A stretch of 64,000 bases of DNA, taken from Corallium rubrum (lineage: Eukaryota > Cnidaria > Anthozoa > Scleralcyonacea > Coralliidae). The stretch covers positions 1 through 64,000 of the forward strand of contig CAXIUP010000033.1 of the NCBI GenBank assembly GCA_964035015.1. The letters are read 5' to 3'. Shown here piece after piece: positions 42,251-55,791 of this stretch. The notes beneath the pieces were generated by a model that saw only the letters and a program-made list of their open reading frames with translations, was not told the origin of the DNA and did no database searches. The first letter of the stretch is position 1. Each line of letters starts with the position of its first letter. A program made the translations under genes and the position numbers.

Positions 42251-45200
42251 AAGCTAATTCTCCATCCGTTAATATAGTGTGTCGATCCGTACTGGTCGTG
42301 AATATAATAAGTATCGTGCGGTGTAGCTAAGGTAGCCCTGAAAAAAGTTGTCGATCCGTACGAGTCGTAACGGATGGTAAGCTAATTCTCCATCCGTAAA
42401 TATGGTGTGTCGATCCGTACGGGTCGTGACGAACCGTATGCTACGTTTCACCATCCGTGAATATAATAAGTATCGTGCGGTGTAGCTAAGGTAGCCCTCA
42501 AAAAAGTTGTCGATCCGTACGAATCGTAACGGATGGTAAGCTAATTGTCCATTCGTAAATATAGTGTGTCGATCCGTACGGGTCGTACCGGATGGTAAGC
42601 CAATTCTCCATCCGTAAATATAGTGTGTCGATCCGTACGGGTCGTAACGGATGGTAAGCCAATTCTCCATCCGTAAATATAGTGTGTCGATCCGTACGGG
42701 TCGTGACGAACCGTATGCTACGTTTCACCATCCGTGAATATAATAAGTATCGTGCGGTGTAGCTAAGCTAGCCCTCAAAAAGTTGTCGATCCGTACGAGT
42801 CGTAACGGATGGTAAGCTAATTCTCGATCCGTTAATATAGTGTGTCGATCCGTACGGGTCGTGACGAACCCTATGCTACGTTTCACCATCCGTGAATATA
42901 ATAAGTATCGTGCGGTGTAGCTAAGGTAGCCCTGAAAAAAGTTGTCGATCCGTACGAGTCGTAACGGATGGTAAGCTAATTCTCCATCCGTAAATATGGT
43001 GTGTCGATCCGTACGGGTCGTGACGAACCGTATGCTACGTTTCACCATCCGTGAATATAATAAGTATCGTGCGGTGTAGCTAAGGTAGCCCTCAAAAAAG
43101 TTGTCGATCCGTACGAATCGTAACGGATGGTAAGCTAATTGTCCATACGTAAATATAGTGTGTCGATCCGTACGGGTCGTACCGGATGGTAAGCCAATTC
43201 TCCATCCGTAAATATAGTGTGTCGATCCGTACGGGTCGTAACGGATGGTAAGCCAATTCTCCATCCGTAAATATAGTGTGTCGATCCGTACGGGTCGTGA
43301 CGAACCGTATGCTACGTTTCACCATCCGTGAATATAATAAGTATCGTGCGGTGTAGCTAAGGTAGCCCTCAAAAAAGTTGTCGATCCGTACGAGTCGTAA
43401 CGGATGGTAAGCTAATTCTCCGATCCGTAAATATAGTGTGTCGATCCGTACGGATCGTGACGAACCGTATGCTACGTTTCACCATTGGTGAATATATACT
43501 AAGTATCGTGCGGTGTAGCTCAGGTAGCCCTCAAAAAAGTTGTCGATCCGTAGGAGTCGTAACGGATGGTAAGCTAATTCTCCATCCGTAAATATAGTGT
43601 GTCGATCCGTACGGGTCGTAACGGATGGTAAGCCAATTCTCCATCCGTAAATATAGTGTGTCGATCCGTACGGGTCGTAACGGATGGTAAGCCAATTCTC
43701 CATCCGTAAATATAGTGTGTCGATCCGTACGGGTCGTGACGAACCGTATGCTACGTTTCACCATCCGTGAATATAATAAGTATCGTGCGGTGTAGCTAAG
43801 GTAGCCCTCAAAAAAGTTGTCGATCCGTACGAGTCGTAACGGATGGTAAGCTAATTCTCGATCCGTAAATATAGTGTGTCGATCCGTACGGATCGTGACG
43901 AACCGTATGCTACGTTTCACCATTGGTGAATATATACTAAGTATCGTGCGGTGTAGCTCAGGTAGCCCTCAAAAAAGTTGTCGATCCGTAGGAGTCGTAA
44001 CGGATGGTAAGCTAATTCTCCATCCGTAAATATAGTGTGTCGATCCGTACGGGTCGTAACGGATGGTAAGCCAATTCTCCATCCGTAAATATAGTGTGTC
44101 GATCCGTACGGGTCGTGACGAACCGTATGCTACGTTTCACCATCCGTGAATATAATAAGTATCGTGCGGTGTAGCTAAGGTAGCCCTCAAAAAAGTTGTC
44201 GATCCGTACGGGTCGTAACGGATGGTAAGCCAATTCTCCATCCGTAAATATAGTGTGTCGATCCGTACGGGTCGTGACGAACCGTATGCTACGTTTCACC
44301 ATCCGTGAATATAATAAGTATCGTGCGGTGTAGCTAAGGTAGCCCTCAAAAAAGTTGTCGATCCGTACGAGTCGTAACGGATGGTAAGCTAATTCTCCAT
44401 CCGTAAATATAGTGTGTCGATCCGTACGAGGCGTAACGGATGGTAAGCTAATTCTCCATCCGTAAATATGGTGTGTCGATCCGTACGGGTCGTGACGAAC
44501 CGTATGCTACGTTTCACCATCCGTGAATATAATAAGTATCGTGCGGTGTAGCTAAGGTAGCCCTCAAAAAAGTTGTCGATCCGTACGAATCGTAACGGAT
44601 GGTAAGCTAATTGTCCATACGTAAATATAGTGTGTCGATCCGTACGGGTCGTACCGGATGGTAAGCCAATTCTCCATCCGTAAATATAGTGTGTCGATCC
44701 GTACGTGTCGTAACGGATGGTAAGCCAATTCTCCATCCGTAAATATAGTGTGTCGATCCGTACGGGTCGTGACGAACCGTATGCTACGTTTCACCATCCG
44801 TGAATATAATAAGTATCGTGCGGTGTAGCTAAGGTAGCCCTCAAAAAAGTTGTCGATCCGTACGAGTCGTAACGGATGGTAAGCTAATTCTCGATCCGTA
44901 AATATAGTGTGTCGATCCGTACGGGTCGTGACGAACCGTATGCTACGTTTCACCATTGGTGAATATATACTAAGTATCGTGCGGTGTAGCTCAGGTAGCC
45001 CTCAAAAAAGTTGTCGATCCGTAGGAGTCGTAACGGATGGTAAGCTAATTCTCCATCCGTAAATATAGTGTGTCGATCCGTACGGGTCGTAACGGATGGT
45101 AAGCCAATTCTCCATCCGTAAATATAGTGTGTCGATCCGTACGGGTCGTAACGGATGGTAAGCCAATTCTCCATCCGTAAATATAGTGTGTCGATCCGTA

Positions 45201-48200
45201 CGGGTCGTGACGAACCGTATGCTACGTTTCACCATCCGTGAATATAATAAGTATCGTGCGGTGTAGCTAAGGTAGCCCTCAAAAAATTTGTCGATCCGTA
45301 CGGGTCGTAACGGATGGTAAGCCAATTCTCCATCCGAAAATATAGTGTGTCGATCCGTACGGGTCGTGACGAACCGTATGCTACGTTTCACCATCCGTGA
45401 ATATAATAAGCATCGTGCGGTGTAGCTAAGGTAGCCCTCAAAAAAGTTGTCGATCCGTACGAGTCGTAACGGATGGTAAGCTAATTCTCGATCCGTAAAT
45501 ATAGTGTGTCGATCCGTACGAGGTGTAACGGATGGTAAGCTAATTCTCCATTCGTAAATATAGTGTGTCGATCCGTACGGGTCGTGACGAACCGTATGCT
45601 ACGTTTCACCATCCGTGAATATAATAAGTATCGTGCGGTGTAGCTAAGGTAGCCCTCAAAAAAGTTGTCGATCCGTACGAGTCGTAACGGATGGTAAGCT
45701 AATTCTCCATTCGTAAATATAGTGTGTCGATCCGTACGGGTCGTGACGAACCGTATGCTACGTTTCACCATCCGTGAATATAATAAGTATCGTGCGGTGT
45801 AGCTAAGGTAGCCCTCAAAAAAGTTGTCGATCCGTACGAGTCGTAACGGATGGTAAGCTGATTCTCCATCCGTAAATATAGTGTGTCGATCCGTACGAGG
45901 CGTAACGGATGGTAAGGTAATTCTCCATCCGTTAATATAGTGTGTCGATCCGTACGAGGCGTAACGGATGGTAAGCTAATTCTCCATCCGTTAATATAGT
46001 GTGTCGATCCGTACTGGCCGTGAATATAATAAGTATCGTGCGGTGTAGCTAAGGTAGCCCTCAAAAAAGTTGTCGATCCGTACGAGTCGTAACGGATGGT
46101 AAGCTAATTCTCCATCCGTAAATATAGTGTGTCGATCCGTACCGGTCGTGACGAACCGTATGCAACGTTTCACCATCCGTGAATATAATAAGTATCGTGC
46201 GGTGTAGCTAAGGTAGCCCTCAAAAAAGTTGTCGATCCGTACGAGTCGTAACGGATGGTAAGCTAATTCTCCATCCGTAAATATAGTGTGTCGATCCGTA
46301 CGGGTCGTGACGAACCGTATGCTACGTTTCACCATCCGTGAATATAATAAGTATCGTGCGGTGTAGCTAAGGTAGCCCTCAAAAAAGTTGTCGATCCGTA
46401 CGAATCGTAACGGATGGTAAGCTAATTGTCCATCCGTAAATATAGTGTGTCGATCCGTACGGGTCGTACCGGATGGTAAGCCAATTCTCCATCCGTAAAT
46501 ATAGTGTGTCGATCCGTACGGGTCGTAACGGATGGTAAGCCAATTCTCCATCCGTAAATATAGTGTGTCGATCCGTACGGGTCGTGACGAACCGTATGCT
46601 ACGTTTCACCATCCGTGAATATAATAAGTATCGTGCGGTGTAGCTAAGGTAGCCCTCAAAAAAGTTGTCGATCCGTACGAGTCGTAACGGATGGTAAGCT
46701 AATTCTCGATCCGTAAATATAGTGTGTCGATCCGTACGGATCGTGACGAACCGTATGCTACGTTTCACCATCCGTGAATATAATAAGTATCGTGCGGTGT
46801 AGCTAAGGTAGCCCTCAAAAAAGTTGTCGATCCGTACGAGTCGTAACGGATGGTAAGCTAATTCTCCATCCGTAAATATAGTGTGTCGATCCGTACGGAT
46901 CGTGACGAACCGTATGCTACGTTTCACCATTGGTGAATATATACTAACTATCGTGCGGTGTAGCTCAGGTAGCCCTCAAAAAAGTTGTCGATCCGTAGGA
47001 GTCGTAACGGATGGTAAGCTAATTCTCCATCCGTAAATATAGTGTGTCGATCCGTACGGGTCGTAACGGATGGTAAGCCAATTCTCCATCCGTAAATATA
47101 GTGTGTCGATCCGTACGGGTCGTAACGGATGGTAAGCCAATTCTCCATCCGTAAATATAGTGTGTCGATCCGTACGGGTCGTGACGAACCGTATGCTACG
47201 TTTCACCATCCGTGAATATAATAAGTATCGTGCGGTGTAGCTAAGGTAGCCCTCAAAAAAGTTGTCGATCCGTACGAGTCGTAACGGATGGTAAGCTAAT
47301 TCTCGATCCGTAAATATAGTGTGTCGATCCGTACGGATCGTGACGAACCGTATGCTACGTTTCACCATTGGTGAATATATACTAAGTATCGTGCGGTGTA
47401 GCTAAGGTAGCCCTCAAAAAAGTTGTCGATCCGTACGAGTCGTAACGGATGGTAAGCTAATTCTCCATCCGTAAATATAGTGTGTCGATCCGTACGGGTC
47501 GTAACGGATGGTAAGCCAATTCTCCATCCGTAAATATAGTGTGTCGATCCGTACGGGTCGTGACGAACCGTATGCTACGTTTCACCATCCGTGAATATAA
47601 TAAGTATCGTGCGGTGTAGCTAAGGTAGCCCTCAAAAAAGTTGTCGATCCGTACGGGTCGTAACGGATGGTAAGCCAATTCTCCATCCGAAAATATAGTG
47701 TGTCGATCCGTACGGGTCGTGACGAACCGTATGCTACGTTTCACCATCCGTGAATATAATAAGTATCGTGCGGTGTAGCTAAGGTAGCCCTCAAAAAAGT
47801 TGTCGATCCGTACGAGTCGTAACGGATGGTAAGCTAATTGTCCATCCGTAAATATAGTGTGTCGATCCGTACGAGGCGTAACGGATGGTAAGCTAATTCT
47901 CCATCCGTAAATATAGTGTGTCGATCCGTACGGGTCGTGACGAACCGTATGCTACGTTTCACCATCCGTGAATATAATAAGTATCGTGCGGTGTAGCTAA
48001 GGTAGCCCTCAAAAAAGTTGTCGATCCGTACGAATCGTAACGGATGGTAAGCTAATTGTCCATCCGTAAATATAGTGTGTCGATCCGTACGGGTCGTACC
48101 GGATGGTAAGCCAATTCTCCATCCGTAAATATAGTGTGTCGATCCGTACGGGTCGTAACGGATGGTAAGCTAATTCTCCATCCGTAAATATAGTGTGTCG

Positions 48201-51200
48201 ATCCGTACGGGTCGTGACGAACCGTATGCTACGTTTCACCATCCGTGAATATAATAAGTATCGTGCGGTGTAGCTAAGGTAGTCCTCAAAAAAGTTGTCG
48301 ATCCGTACGAGTCGTAACGGATGGTAAGCTAATTCTCGATCCGTAAATATAGTGTGTCGATCCGTACGGATCGTGACGAACCGTATGCTACGTTTCACCA
48401 TTGGTGAATATATACTAAGTATCGTGCGGTGTAGCCAAGGTAGCCCTCAAAAAAGTTGTCGATCCGTACGAGTCGTAACGGATGGTAAGCTAATTCTCCA
48501 TCCGTAAATATAGTGTGTCGATCCGTACGGGTCGTAACGGATGGTAAGCCAATTCTCCATCCGTAAATATAGTGTGTCGATCCGTACGGGTCCTAACGGA
48601 TGGTAAGCCAATTCTCCATCCGTAAATATAGTGTGTCGATCCGTACGGGTCGTGACGAACCGTATGCTACGTTTCACCATCCGTGAATATAATAAGTATC
48701 GTGCGGTGTAGCTAAGGTAGCCCTCAAAAAGTTGTCGATCCGTACGAGTCGTAACGGATGGTAAGTTAATTCTCCATCCGTAAATATAGTGTGTCGATCC
48801 GTACGGATCGTGACGAACCGTATGCTACGTTTCACCATTGGTGAATATATACTAAGTATCGTGCGGTGTAGCCAAGGTAGCCCTCAAAAAAGTTGTCGAT
48901 CCGTACGAGTCGTAACGGATGGTAAGCTAATTCTCCATCCGTAAATATAGTGTGTCGATCCGTACGGGTCGTGAATATAATAAGTATCGTGCGGTGTAGC
49001 TAAGGTAGCCCTCAAAAAAGTTGTCGATCCGTACGAGTCGTAACGGATGGTAAGCTAATTCTCCATCCGTAAATATAGTGTGTCGATCCGTACGGGTCGT
49101 GACGAACCGTATGCTACGTTTCACCATCCGTGAATATAATAAGTATCGTGCGGTGTAGCTAAGGTAGCCCTCAAAAAAGTTGTCGATCCGTACGAGTCGT
49201 AACGGATGGTAAGCTAATTGTCCATCCGTAAATATAGTGTGTCGATCCGTACGGGTCGTGACGAACCGTATGCTACGTTTCACCATCCGTGAATATAATA
49301 AGTATCGTGCGGTGTAGCTAAGGTAGCCCTCAAAAAAGTTGTCGATCCGTACGAATCGTAACGGATGGTAAGCTAATTGTCCATCCGTAAATATAGTGTG
49401 TCGATCCGTACGGGTCGTACCGGATGGTAAACCAATTCTCCATCCGTAAATATAGTGTGTCGATCCGTACGGGTCGTAACGGATGGTAAGCTAATTCTCC
49501 ATCCGTAAATATAGTGTGTCGATCCGTACGGGTCGTGACGAACCGTATGCTACGTTTCACCATCCGTGAATATAATAAGTATCGTGCGGTGTAGCTAAGG
49601 TAGCCCTCAAAAAAGTTGTCGATCCGTACGAGTCGTAACGGATGGTAAGCTAATTCTCCATCCGTAAATATAGTGTGTCGATCCGTACGGGTCGTGACGA
49701 ACCGTATGCTACGTTTCACCATCCGTGAATATAATAAGTATCGTGCGGTGTAGCTAAGGTAGCCCTCAAAAAAGTTGTCGATCCGTACGAATCGTAACGG
49801 ATGGTAAGCTAATTGTCCATCCGTAAATATAGTGTGTCAATCCGTACGGGTCGTAACGGATGGTAAACCAATTCTCCATCCGTAAATATAGTGTGTCGAT
49901 CCGTACGGGTCGTGACGAACCGTATGCTACGTTTCACCATCCGTGAATATAATAAGTATCGTGCGGTGTAGCTAAGGTAGCCCTCAAAAAAGTTGTCGAT
50001 CCGTACGAGTCGTAACGGATGGTAAGCTAATTCTCCATCCGTAAATATAGTGTGTCGATCCGTACGGGTCGTACCGGATGGTAAGCCAATTCTCCATCCG
50101 TAAATATAGTTGTCGATCCGTACGGGTCGTAACGGATGGTAAGCCAATTCTCCATCCGTAAATATAGTGTGTCCATCCGTACGGGTCGTGACGAACCGTA
50201 TGCTACGTTTCACCATCCGTGAATATAATAAGTATCGTGCGGTGTAGCTAAGGTAGCCTTCAAAAAAGTTGTCGATCCGTACGAGTCGTAACGGATGGTA
50301 AGCTAATTCTCCATCCGTAAATATAGTGTGTCGATCCGTACGGGTCGTGACGAACCGTATGCTACGTTTCACCATCCGTGAATATAATAAGTATCGTGCG
50401 GTGTAGCTAAGGTAGCCCTCAAAAAAGTTGTCGATCCGTACGAGTCGTAACGGATGGTAAGCTAATTCTCCATCCGTAAATATAGTGTGTCGATCCGTAC
50501 GGGTCGTGACGAACCGTATGCTACGTTTCACCATTGGTGAATATAATATAAGTATCGTGCGGTGTAGCTAAGGTAGCCCTCAAAAAAGTTGTCGATCCGT
50601 ACGAGTCGTAACGGATGGTAAGCTAATTCTCCATCCGTAAATATAGTGTGTCGATCCGTACGGGTCGTACCGGATGGTAAGCCAATTCTCCATCCGTAAA
50701 TATAGTGTGTCGATCCGTACGGGTCGTAACGGATGGTAAGCCAATTCTCCATCCGTAAATATAGTGTGTCGATCCGTACGGGTCGTGACGAACCGTATGC
50801 TACGTTTCACCATCCGTGAATATAATAAGTATCGTGCGGTGTAGCTAAGGTAGCCCTCAAAAAAGTTGTCGATCCGTACGGGTCGTAACGGATGGTAAGC
50901 CAATTCTCCATCCGTAAATATAGTGTGTCGATCCGTACGGGTCGTGACGAACCGTATGCTACGTTTCACCATCCGTGAATATAATAAGTATCGTGCGGTG
51001 TAGCTAAGGTAGCCCTCAAAAAAGTTGTCGATCCGTACGAGTCGTAACGGATGGTAAGCTAATTGTCCATCCGTAAATATAGTGTGTCGATCCGTACGGG
51101 TCGTGAATATAATAAGTATCGTGCGGTGTAGCTAAGGTAGCCCTCAAAAAAGTTGTCGATCCGTACGAGTCGTAACGGATGGTAAGCTAATTCTCCATCC

Positions 51201-53420
51201 GTAAATATAGTGTGTCGATCCGTACGGGTCGTGACGAACCGTATGCTACGTTTCACCATCCGTGAATATAATAAGTATCGTGCGGTGTAGCTAAGGTAGC
51301 CCTCAAAAAAGTTGTCGATCCGTACGAGTCGTAACGGATGGTAAGCTAATTCTCCATCCGTAAATATAGTGTGTCGATCCGTACGGGTCGTGACGAACCG
51401 TATGCTACGTTTCACCATCCGTGAATATAATAAGTATCGTGCGGTGTAGCTAAGGTAGCCCTCAAAAAAGTTGTCGATCCGTACGAATCGTAACGGATGG
51501 TAAGCTAATTCTCCATCCGTAAATATAGTGTGTCGATCCGTACGGGTCGTACCGGATGGTAAGCCAATTCTCCATCCGTAAATATAGTGTGTCGATCCGT
51601 ACGGGTCGTAACGGATGGTAAGCCAATTCTCCATCCGTAAATATAGTGTGTCGATCCGTACGGGTCGTGACGAAACGTATGCAACGTTTCACCATTCGTG
51701 AATATAATAAGTATCGTGCGGTGTAGCTAAGGTAGCCCTCAAAAAAGTTGTCGATCCGTACGAGTCGTAACGGATGGTAAGCTAATTCTCCATTCGTAAA
51801 TATAGTGTGTCGATCCGTACGGGTCGTGACGAACCGTATGCTACGTTTCACCATCCGTGAATATAATAAGTATCGTGCGGTGTAGCTAAGGTAACCCTCA
51901 AAAAGTTGTCGATCCGTACGAGGCGTAACGGATGGTAAGCTAATTCTCCATTCGTAAATATAGTGTGTCGATCCGTACGGGTCGTGACGAACCGTATGCT
52001 ACGTTTCACCATCCGTGAATATAATAAGTATCGTGCGGTGTAGCTAAGGTAGCCCTCAAAAAAGTTGTCGATCCGTACGAGTCGTAACGGATGGTAAGCT
52101 AATTCTCCATCCGTAAATATAGTGTGTCGATCCGTACGGGTCGTACCGGATGGTAAACCAATTCTCCATCCGTAAATATAGTGTGTCGATCCGTACGGGT
52201 CGTAACGGATGGTAAGCTAATTCTCCATCCGTAAATATAGTGTGTCGATCCGTACGGGTCGTGACGAACCGTATGCTACGTTTCACCATCCGTGAATATA
52301 ATAAGTATCGTGCGGTGTAGCTAAGGTAGCCCTCAAAAAAGTTGTCGATCCGTACGAGTCGTAACGGATGGTAAGCTAATTCTCCATCCGTAAATATAGT
52401 GTGTCGATCCGTACGGGTCGTGACGAACCGTATGCTACGTTTCACCATCCGTGAATATAATAAGTATCGTGCGGTGTAGCTAAGGTAGCCCTCAAAAAAA
52501 TTGTCGATCCGTACGAGTCGTAACGGATGGTAAGCCAATTCTCCATCCGTAAATATAGTGTGTCGATCCGTACGGGTCGTGACGAAACGTATGCTACGTT
52601 TCACCATCCGTGAATATAATAAGTATCGTGCGGTGTAGCTAAGGTAGCCCTCAAAAAAGTTGTCGATCCGTACGAATCGTAACGGATGGTAAGCTAATTG
52701 TCCATCCGTAAATATAGTGTGTCGATCCGTACGGGTCGTACCGGATGGTAAACCAATTCTCCATCCGTAAATATAGTGTGTCGATCCGTACGGGTCGTAA
52801 GGGATGGTAAGCCAATTCTCCATCCGTAAATATAGTGTGTCGATCCGTACGGGTCGTGACGAAACGTATGCTACGTTTCACCATCCGTGAATATAATAAG
52901 TATCGTGCGGTGTAGCTATAAGGTAGCCCTCAAAAAAGTTGTCGATCCGTACGAGTCGTAACGGATGGTAAGCTAATTGTCCATCCGTAAATATAGTGTG
53001 TCGATCCGTACGGGTCGTACCGGATGGTAAACCAATTCTCCATCCGTAAATATAGTGTGTCGATCCGTACGGGTCGTAACGGATGGTAAGCCAATTCTCC
53101 ATCCGTAAATATAGTGTGTCGATCCGTACGGGTCGTGACGAAACGTATGCTACGTTTCACCATCCGTGAATATAATAAGTATCGTGCGGTGTAGGTAAGG
53201 TAGCCTTCAAAAAAGTTGTCGATCCGTACGAGTCGTAACGGATGGTAAGCTAATTCTCCATTCGTAAATATAGTGTGTCGATCCGTGCGGGTCGTGACGA
53301 ACTGTGATGGGACATTTCACCATCCGTGAATATAATAAGTATCGTGTGTACTAAGGTAGCCCTCAAAAAAGCTGTCGTTCCGTACGAGTTGCGACAGACG
53401 GTATAGTATAGTCGGAGTTG

Positions 53421-54780
53421 ACGATCGTTGAATAGGCTAATAAGTATTGTGTGTGTCAAAAATATGCGTCGAGAACATTCTGCCGTATGTTATATTCATG
53501 TAACTAGGAGTTCTTATCAGAAGTGAAATGCTGCGTCGCGACTGACACAACGGAGCAGTGCACAGGAGGTTGGCTGTAGAAGTGTTCAGGATTAAACTAC
53601 AGAACGATTGCTTCTCTGCTTTCACGGTAAGAATAACCAGAGATAAGCAGTTATTTATTTACTGGGAATAGAGTAGTTGACACTAAAATCGAGTCCGCTG
53701 TTTTGTATGTTTTCGTTTGCTTACTCGAACTGCCAAAATTCGAGAGTATTTGATAGTCTGTGGACAAGAATGCGGATTACCCGATATTTCGATAACAAAC
53801 GCAATCGCTGTATGTTTCTTATTTGTAATCGTCCTCGACGGCTTCAGTACTTTACTAAGCTGGAGTAATCAAGGATTATGTAAATGCGTTCGACGCATGT
53901 GGAGCAATAGATGAATAGATGGTGAATTAAGATTGCTTTATAAACATAAAATTATGCTGTAACGAATTATGAGAATACAGCGTCTCAATAATTAACCTCA
54001 ATGTTTTTGACAACGTTGATCCCGCATTCCCGTTCGTTTATAGTTCGATTTGAAATATGACCGCTCGATTAGTCAGCCGCAAATATTACAAAACGTGAAG
54101 TTCGATTAAGCAAACGTGTCGCTTGAATGGAAAAATTATAGTCGCGAGGCTTGCTCGTTTCAAGTGAATGTTGTTCGAATTAGATGTATGGCGTTCAAAT
54201 GGGCACATTGAATTTTGACATTATAAACGCGCCATATTATTACCGTATGTTATTTTAATATTACGTGGTTTATATTCTGCATTGTATTTCTTTCATCGGC
54301 CATGCTATAGAACATTTCTTGCATCATTCTGCTGGGCTAATCCTGAACATTTCTACGGTCAAGCTCGTATCCACTGCTCCTGTGTCAGTCGCGAGACAGC
54401 ATTTCACTTCTGTCATTCTGATATAAAGAACTCCTAGTTTTTAAAATAACATACGGTAATCATATGGCGCGTTTGTAATGTCGAAATTCAATGTGACCAT
54501 CTGAACGCCATACATAAACTTCGAAAAACAATTATTTGAAACGAGCAAGCCTCGGGACTATAAATTTTCCATTGAAGCGACACGGTTGCCAAATGGAACA
54601 TTCATATTTGTGATATTTGCGGGTGACTTATCTACCGGTCATATTTCAAATCGAACTAACGAACGGAATGCTGGTCGAACTTGCCAGGATTGCGTGGATT
54701 GCGTAGGATGGCGTGGGATATTGCGTAGAATTGCGTAGGATCGCGTAGGATGGCGTAGGATGGCGTGAAATATCACGCAT
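53421..54780. repeat. Scrambled inverted repeats between the two satellites
   Basis: About 53485-53600 (AACTAGGAGTTCTTATCAGA, GAAATGCTG, CGCGACTGACAC) is inverted at about 54345-54440. About 54040-54255 (TTGAAATATGACCG, AGGCTTGCTCGTTTCAA, CCGTATGTTATTTTA) is inverted at about 54455-54665. The order A, B, A', B' is not a simple foldback, and suggests two head-to-head truncated copies of one element. About 54690-54775 holds a GCGTAGGATG short tandem repeat. No coding sequence. Confidence 0.75.
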
Positions 54781-54861
54781 GCGCATTGAAGAAATGCGGA
54801 GAAGTTGTCACTCGAGTCGGACGTCTATAGAAGTGCACGTATCTTCCTTTTATAAAATTAT

Positions 54862-55574
54862 ATGGAGTCTTACTTGAAGAATCAAGTTTTTCTTGGACGA
54901 TTGATATTTGTGTTGCAAGCTGTTGGTGACTATTTTTTATTGGTTCCACGTTTTTGTAGTATTGTGAGACGATATGTTGTAAATGGTCTAGTAAAAGGGA
55001 CGAATAATATCGGTGAAGTCGGACTGGACCAAGCGGAACAGGTAGTGGAAGAACGAAAATTTGCGTGTGAAACAAGAGGTCTTCTTTACTTGGATCGTGA
55101 CAATTGTCTCATTGAGGGATTTAAGGAAACATTCCATCGTTTTCACGAGTTTACGTTGAGCTGTGGCTCTCCTATTGGGACTATATTGATGTCAAGGAGG
55201 AGTGTATGTCACCGTTGTGGTGGCAAGTTACTGGTTGAGGCAAATGGACATGTTGTCGTCTTTTACCATATATATTTTGGTAGTTACCTTGGTTCACGCG
55301 TGAAGAAATCATACCGCAAATGCAAGGTGTACGAGCATCATGGTGGTTGGACAGAGGGGGGTAAACAATATTTTGACGACGATTGCTTGGACAACGAATT
55401 CTTGTTGACGTCTGAGGAAACGGCATTTCACGTGCCTCTGCTGAAAGAGTGTGCGAGTTTGCTCGTAGTTGGCGCGTTGCCCTTTTCATCTTTTGCTACC
55501 TCATACAACCGCAGATTTGGGTACCGAAAATTAAAGGATATGTGTGACAAGTCGAAGGCGAAGAGAATGAAAAG
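54862..55574 (+). CDS. KDZ-transposase-associated cysteine-cluster (CxC6-like) protein, exon 1
   Basis: From ATG 54862 to the donor AAAG|GTAATA (GT at 55575-55576), 237 codons plus two bases, so the intron is phase 2. The N-terminal half is helical. The middle has CHRCGGKL, VVVFYHIYFG, YRKCKVYEHHGG, a run with KQYFDD, then LLTSEETAFHVPLLKE and ATSYNRRFG. This order (CxxC ... YT/YH ... G ... C ... yY ... S-x-x-T-x-F ... LL ... YN) matches my memory of the CxC6-like cysteine cluster linked to KDZ (Kyakuja-Dileera-Zisupton) transposases. The second cluster shows C-K-V-Y, lacking the usual second Cys. These domains accompany DNA transposons and their domesticated relatives. A basic tail KSKAKRMKR ends the exon. 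Confidence 0.55.
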
Positions 55575-55791
55575 GTAATACATTTTAATAAACTGCGCAT
55601 GTCAACGTTTCTGTTTACATTCATTATTCCTTGAATTGTATGAAATGTTGAGGGATATCGGTATTTACTTATTTGAAGTCATTTAAATATAATTTGGTGA
55701 AAATAAAAATAAAATATAACAATAATTATTTAAAAATTGGTGTATGTCTGCTGATAATAAATTGAGATATATTTTTAAATTGTGTTTTAAG
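55575..55791 (+). other. Phase-2 intron of the KDZ-associated gene
   Basis: GT at 55575-55576 and AG at 55790-55791, with an AT/T-rich tract (TTTTTAAATTGTGTTTTAAG) before the acceptor. Splicing joins AG+G as Arg and keeps the frame open for the downstream exon. Without splicing the frame stops at once (TAA 55576-55578). Confidence 0.65.

Larger units (their letters stand above)
31190..53420 (-). repeat. 22-kb satellite array: 159-bp unit with optional 59-bp module
   Basis: The basic unit is 159 bp (measured between AAGTATCGTGC occurrences at 49141 and 49300). Its landmarks are GTTGTCGATCCGTACGAGTC, CGTAACGGATGGTAAGCTAA, GACGAACCGTATGCTACG, AAGTATCGTGCGGTGTAGCT and GGTAGCCCTCAAAAAA. A 59-bp module (start-to-start 35941, 36000, 36059) carrying GGATGGTAAGCCAATTCTCC is present zero to two times per unit. 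ACGGATGG and CCATCCGT flank a 12-base loop, so each module can form a hairpin. Because 159 is 53x3 and one minus-strand frame lacks stops, open frames of 53-residue repeats (VKRSIRFVTTRTDRHTIF...) appear. They are broken by the 59-bp modules and share no common start, so I annotate no gene. Both ends decay (31.13-31.2 kb and 53.25-53.45 kb). Confidence 0.96.

Noticed and set aside
31197-53163. Dozens of minus-strand frames of 66-275 codons as genes
   Set aside because: All are translations of the satellite: the unit is 53 codons long without stops in one frame, the frames have no shared start or end signals, and they break wherever the 59-bp module or an indel occurs.
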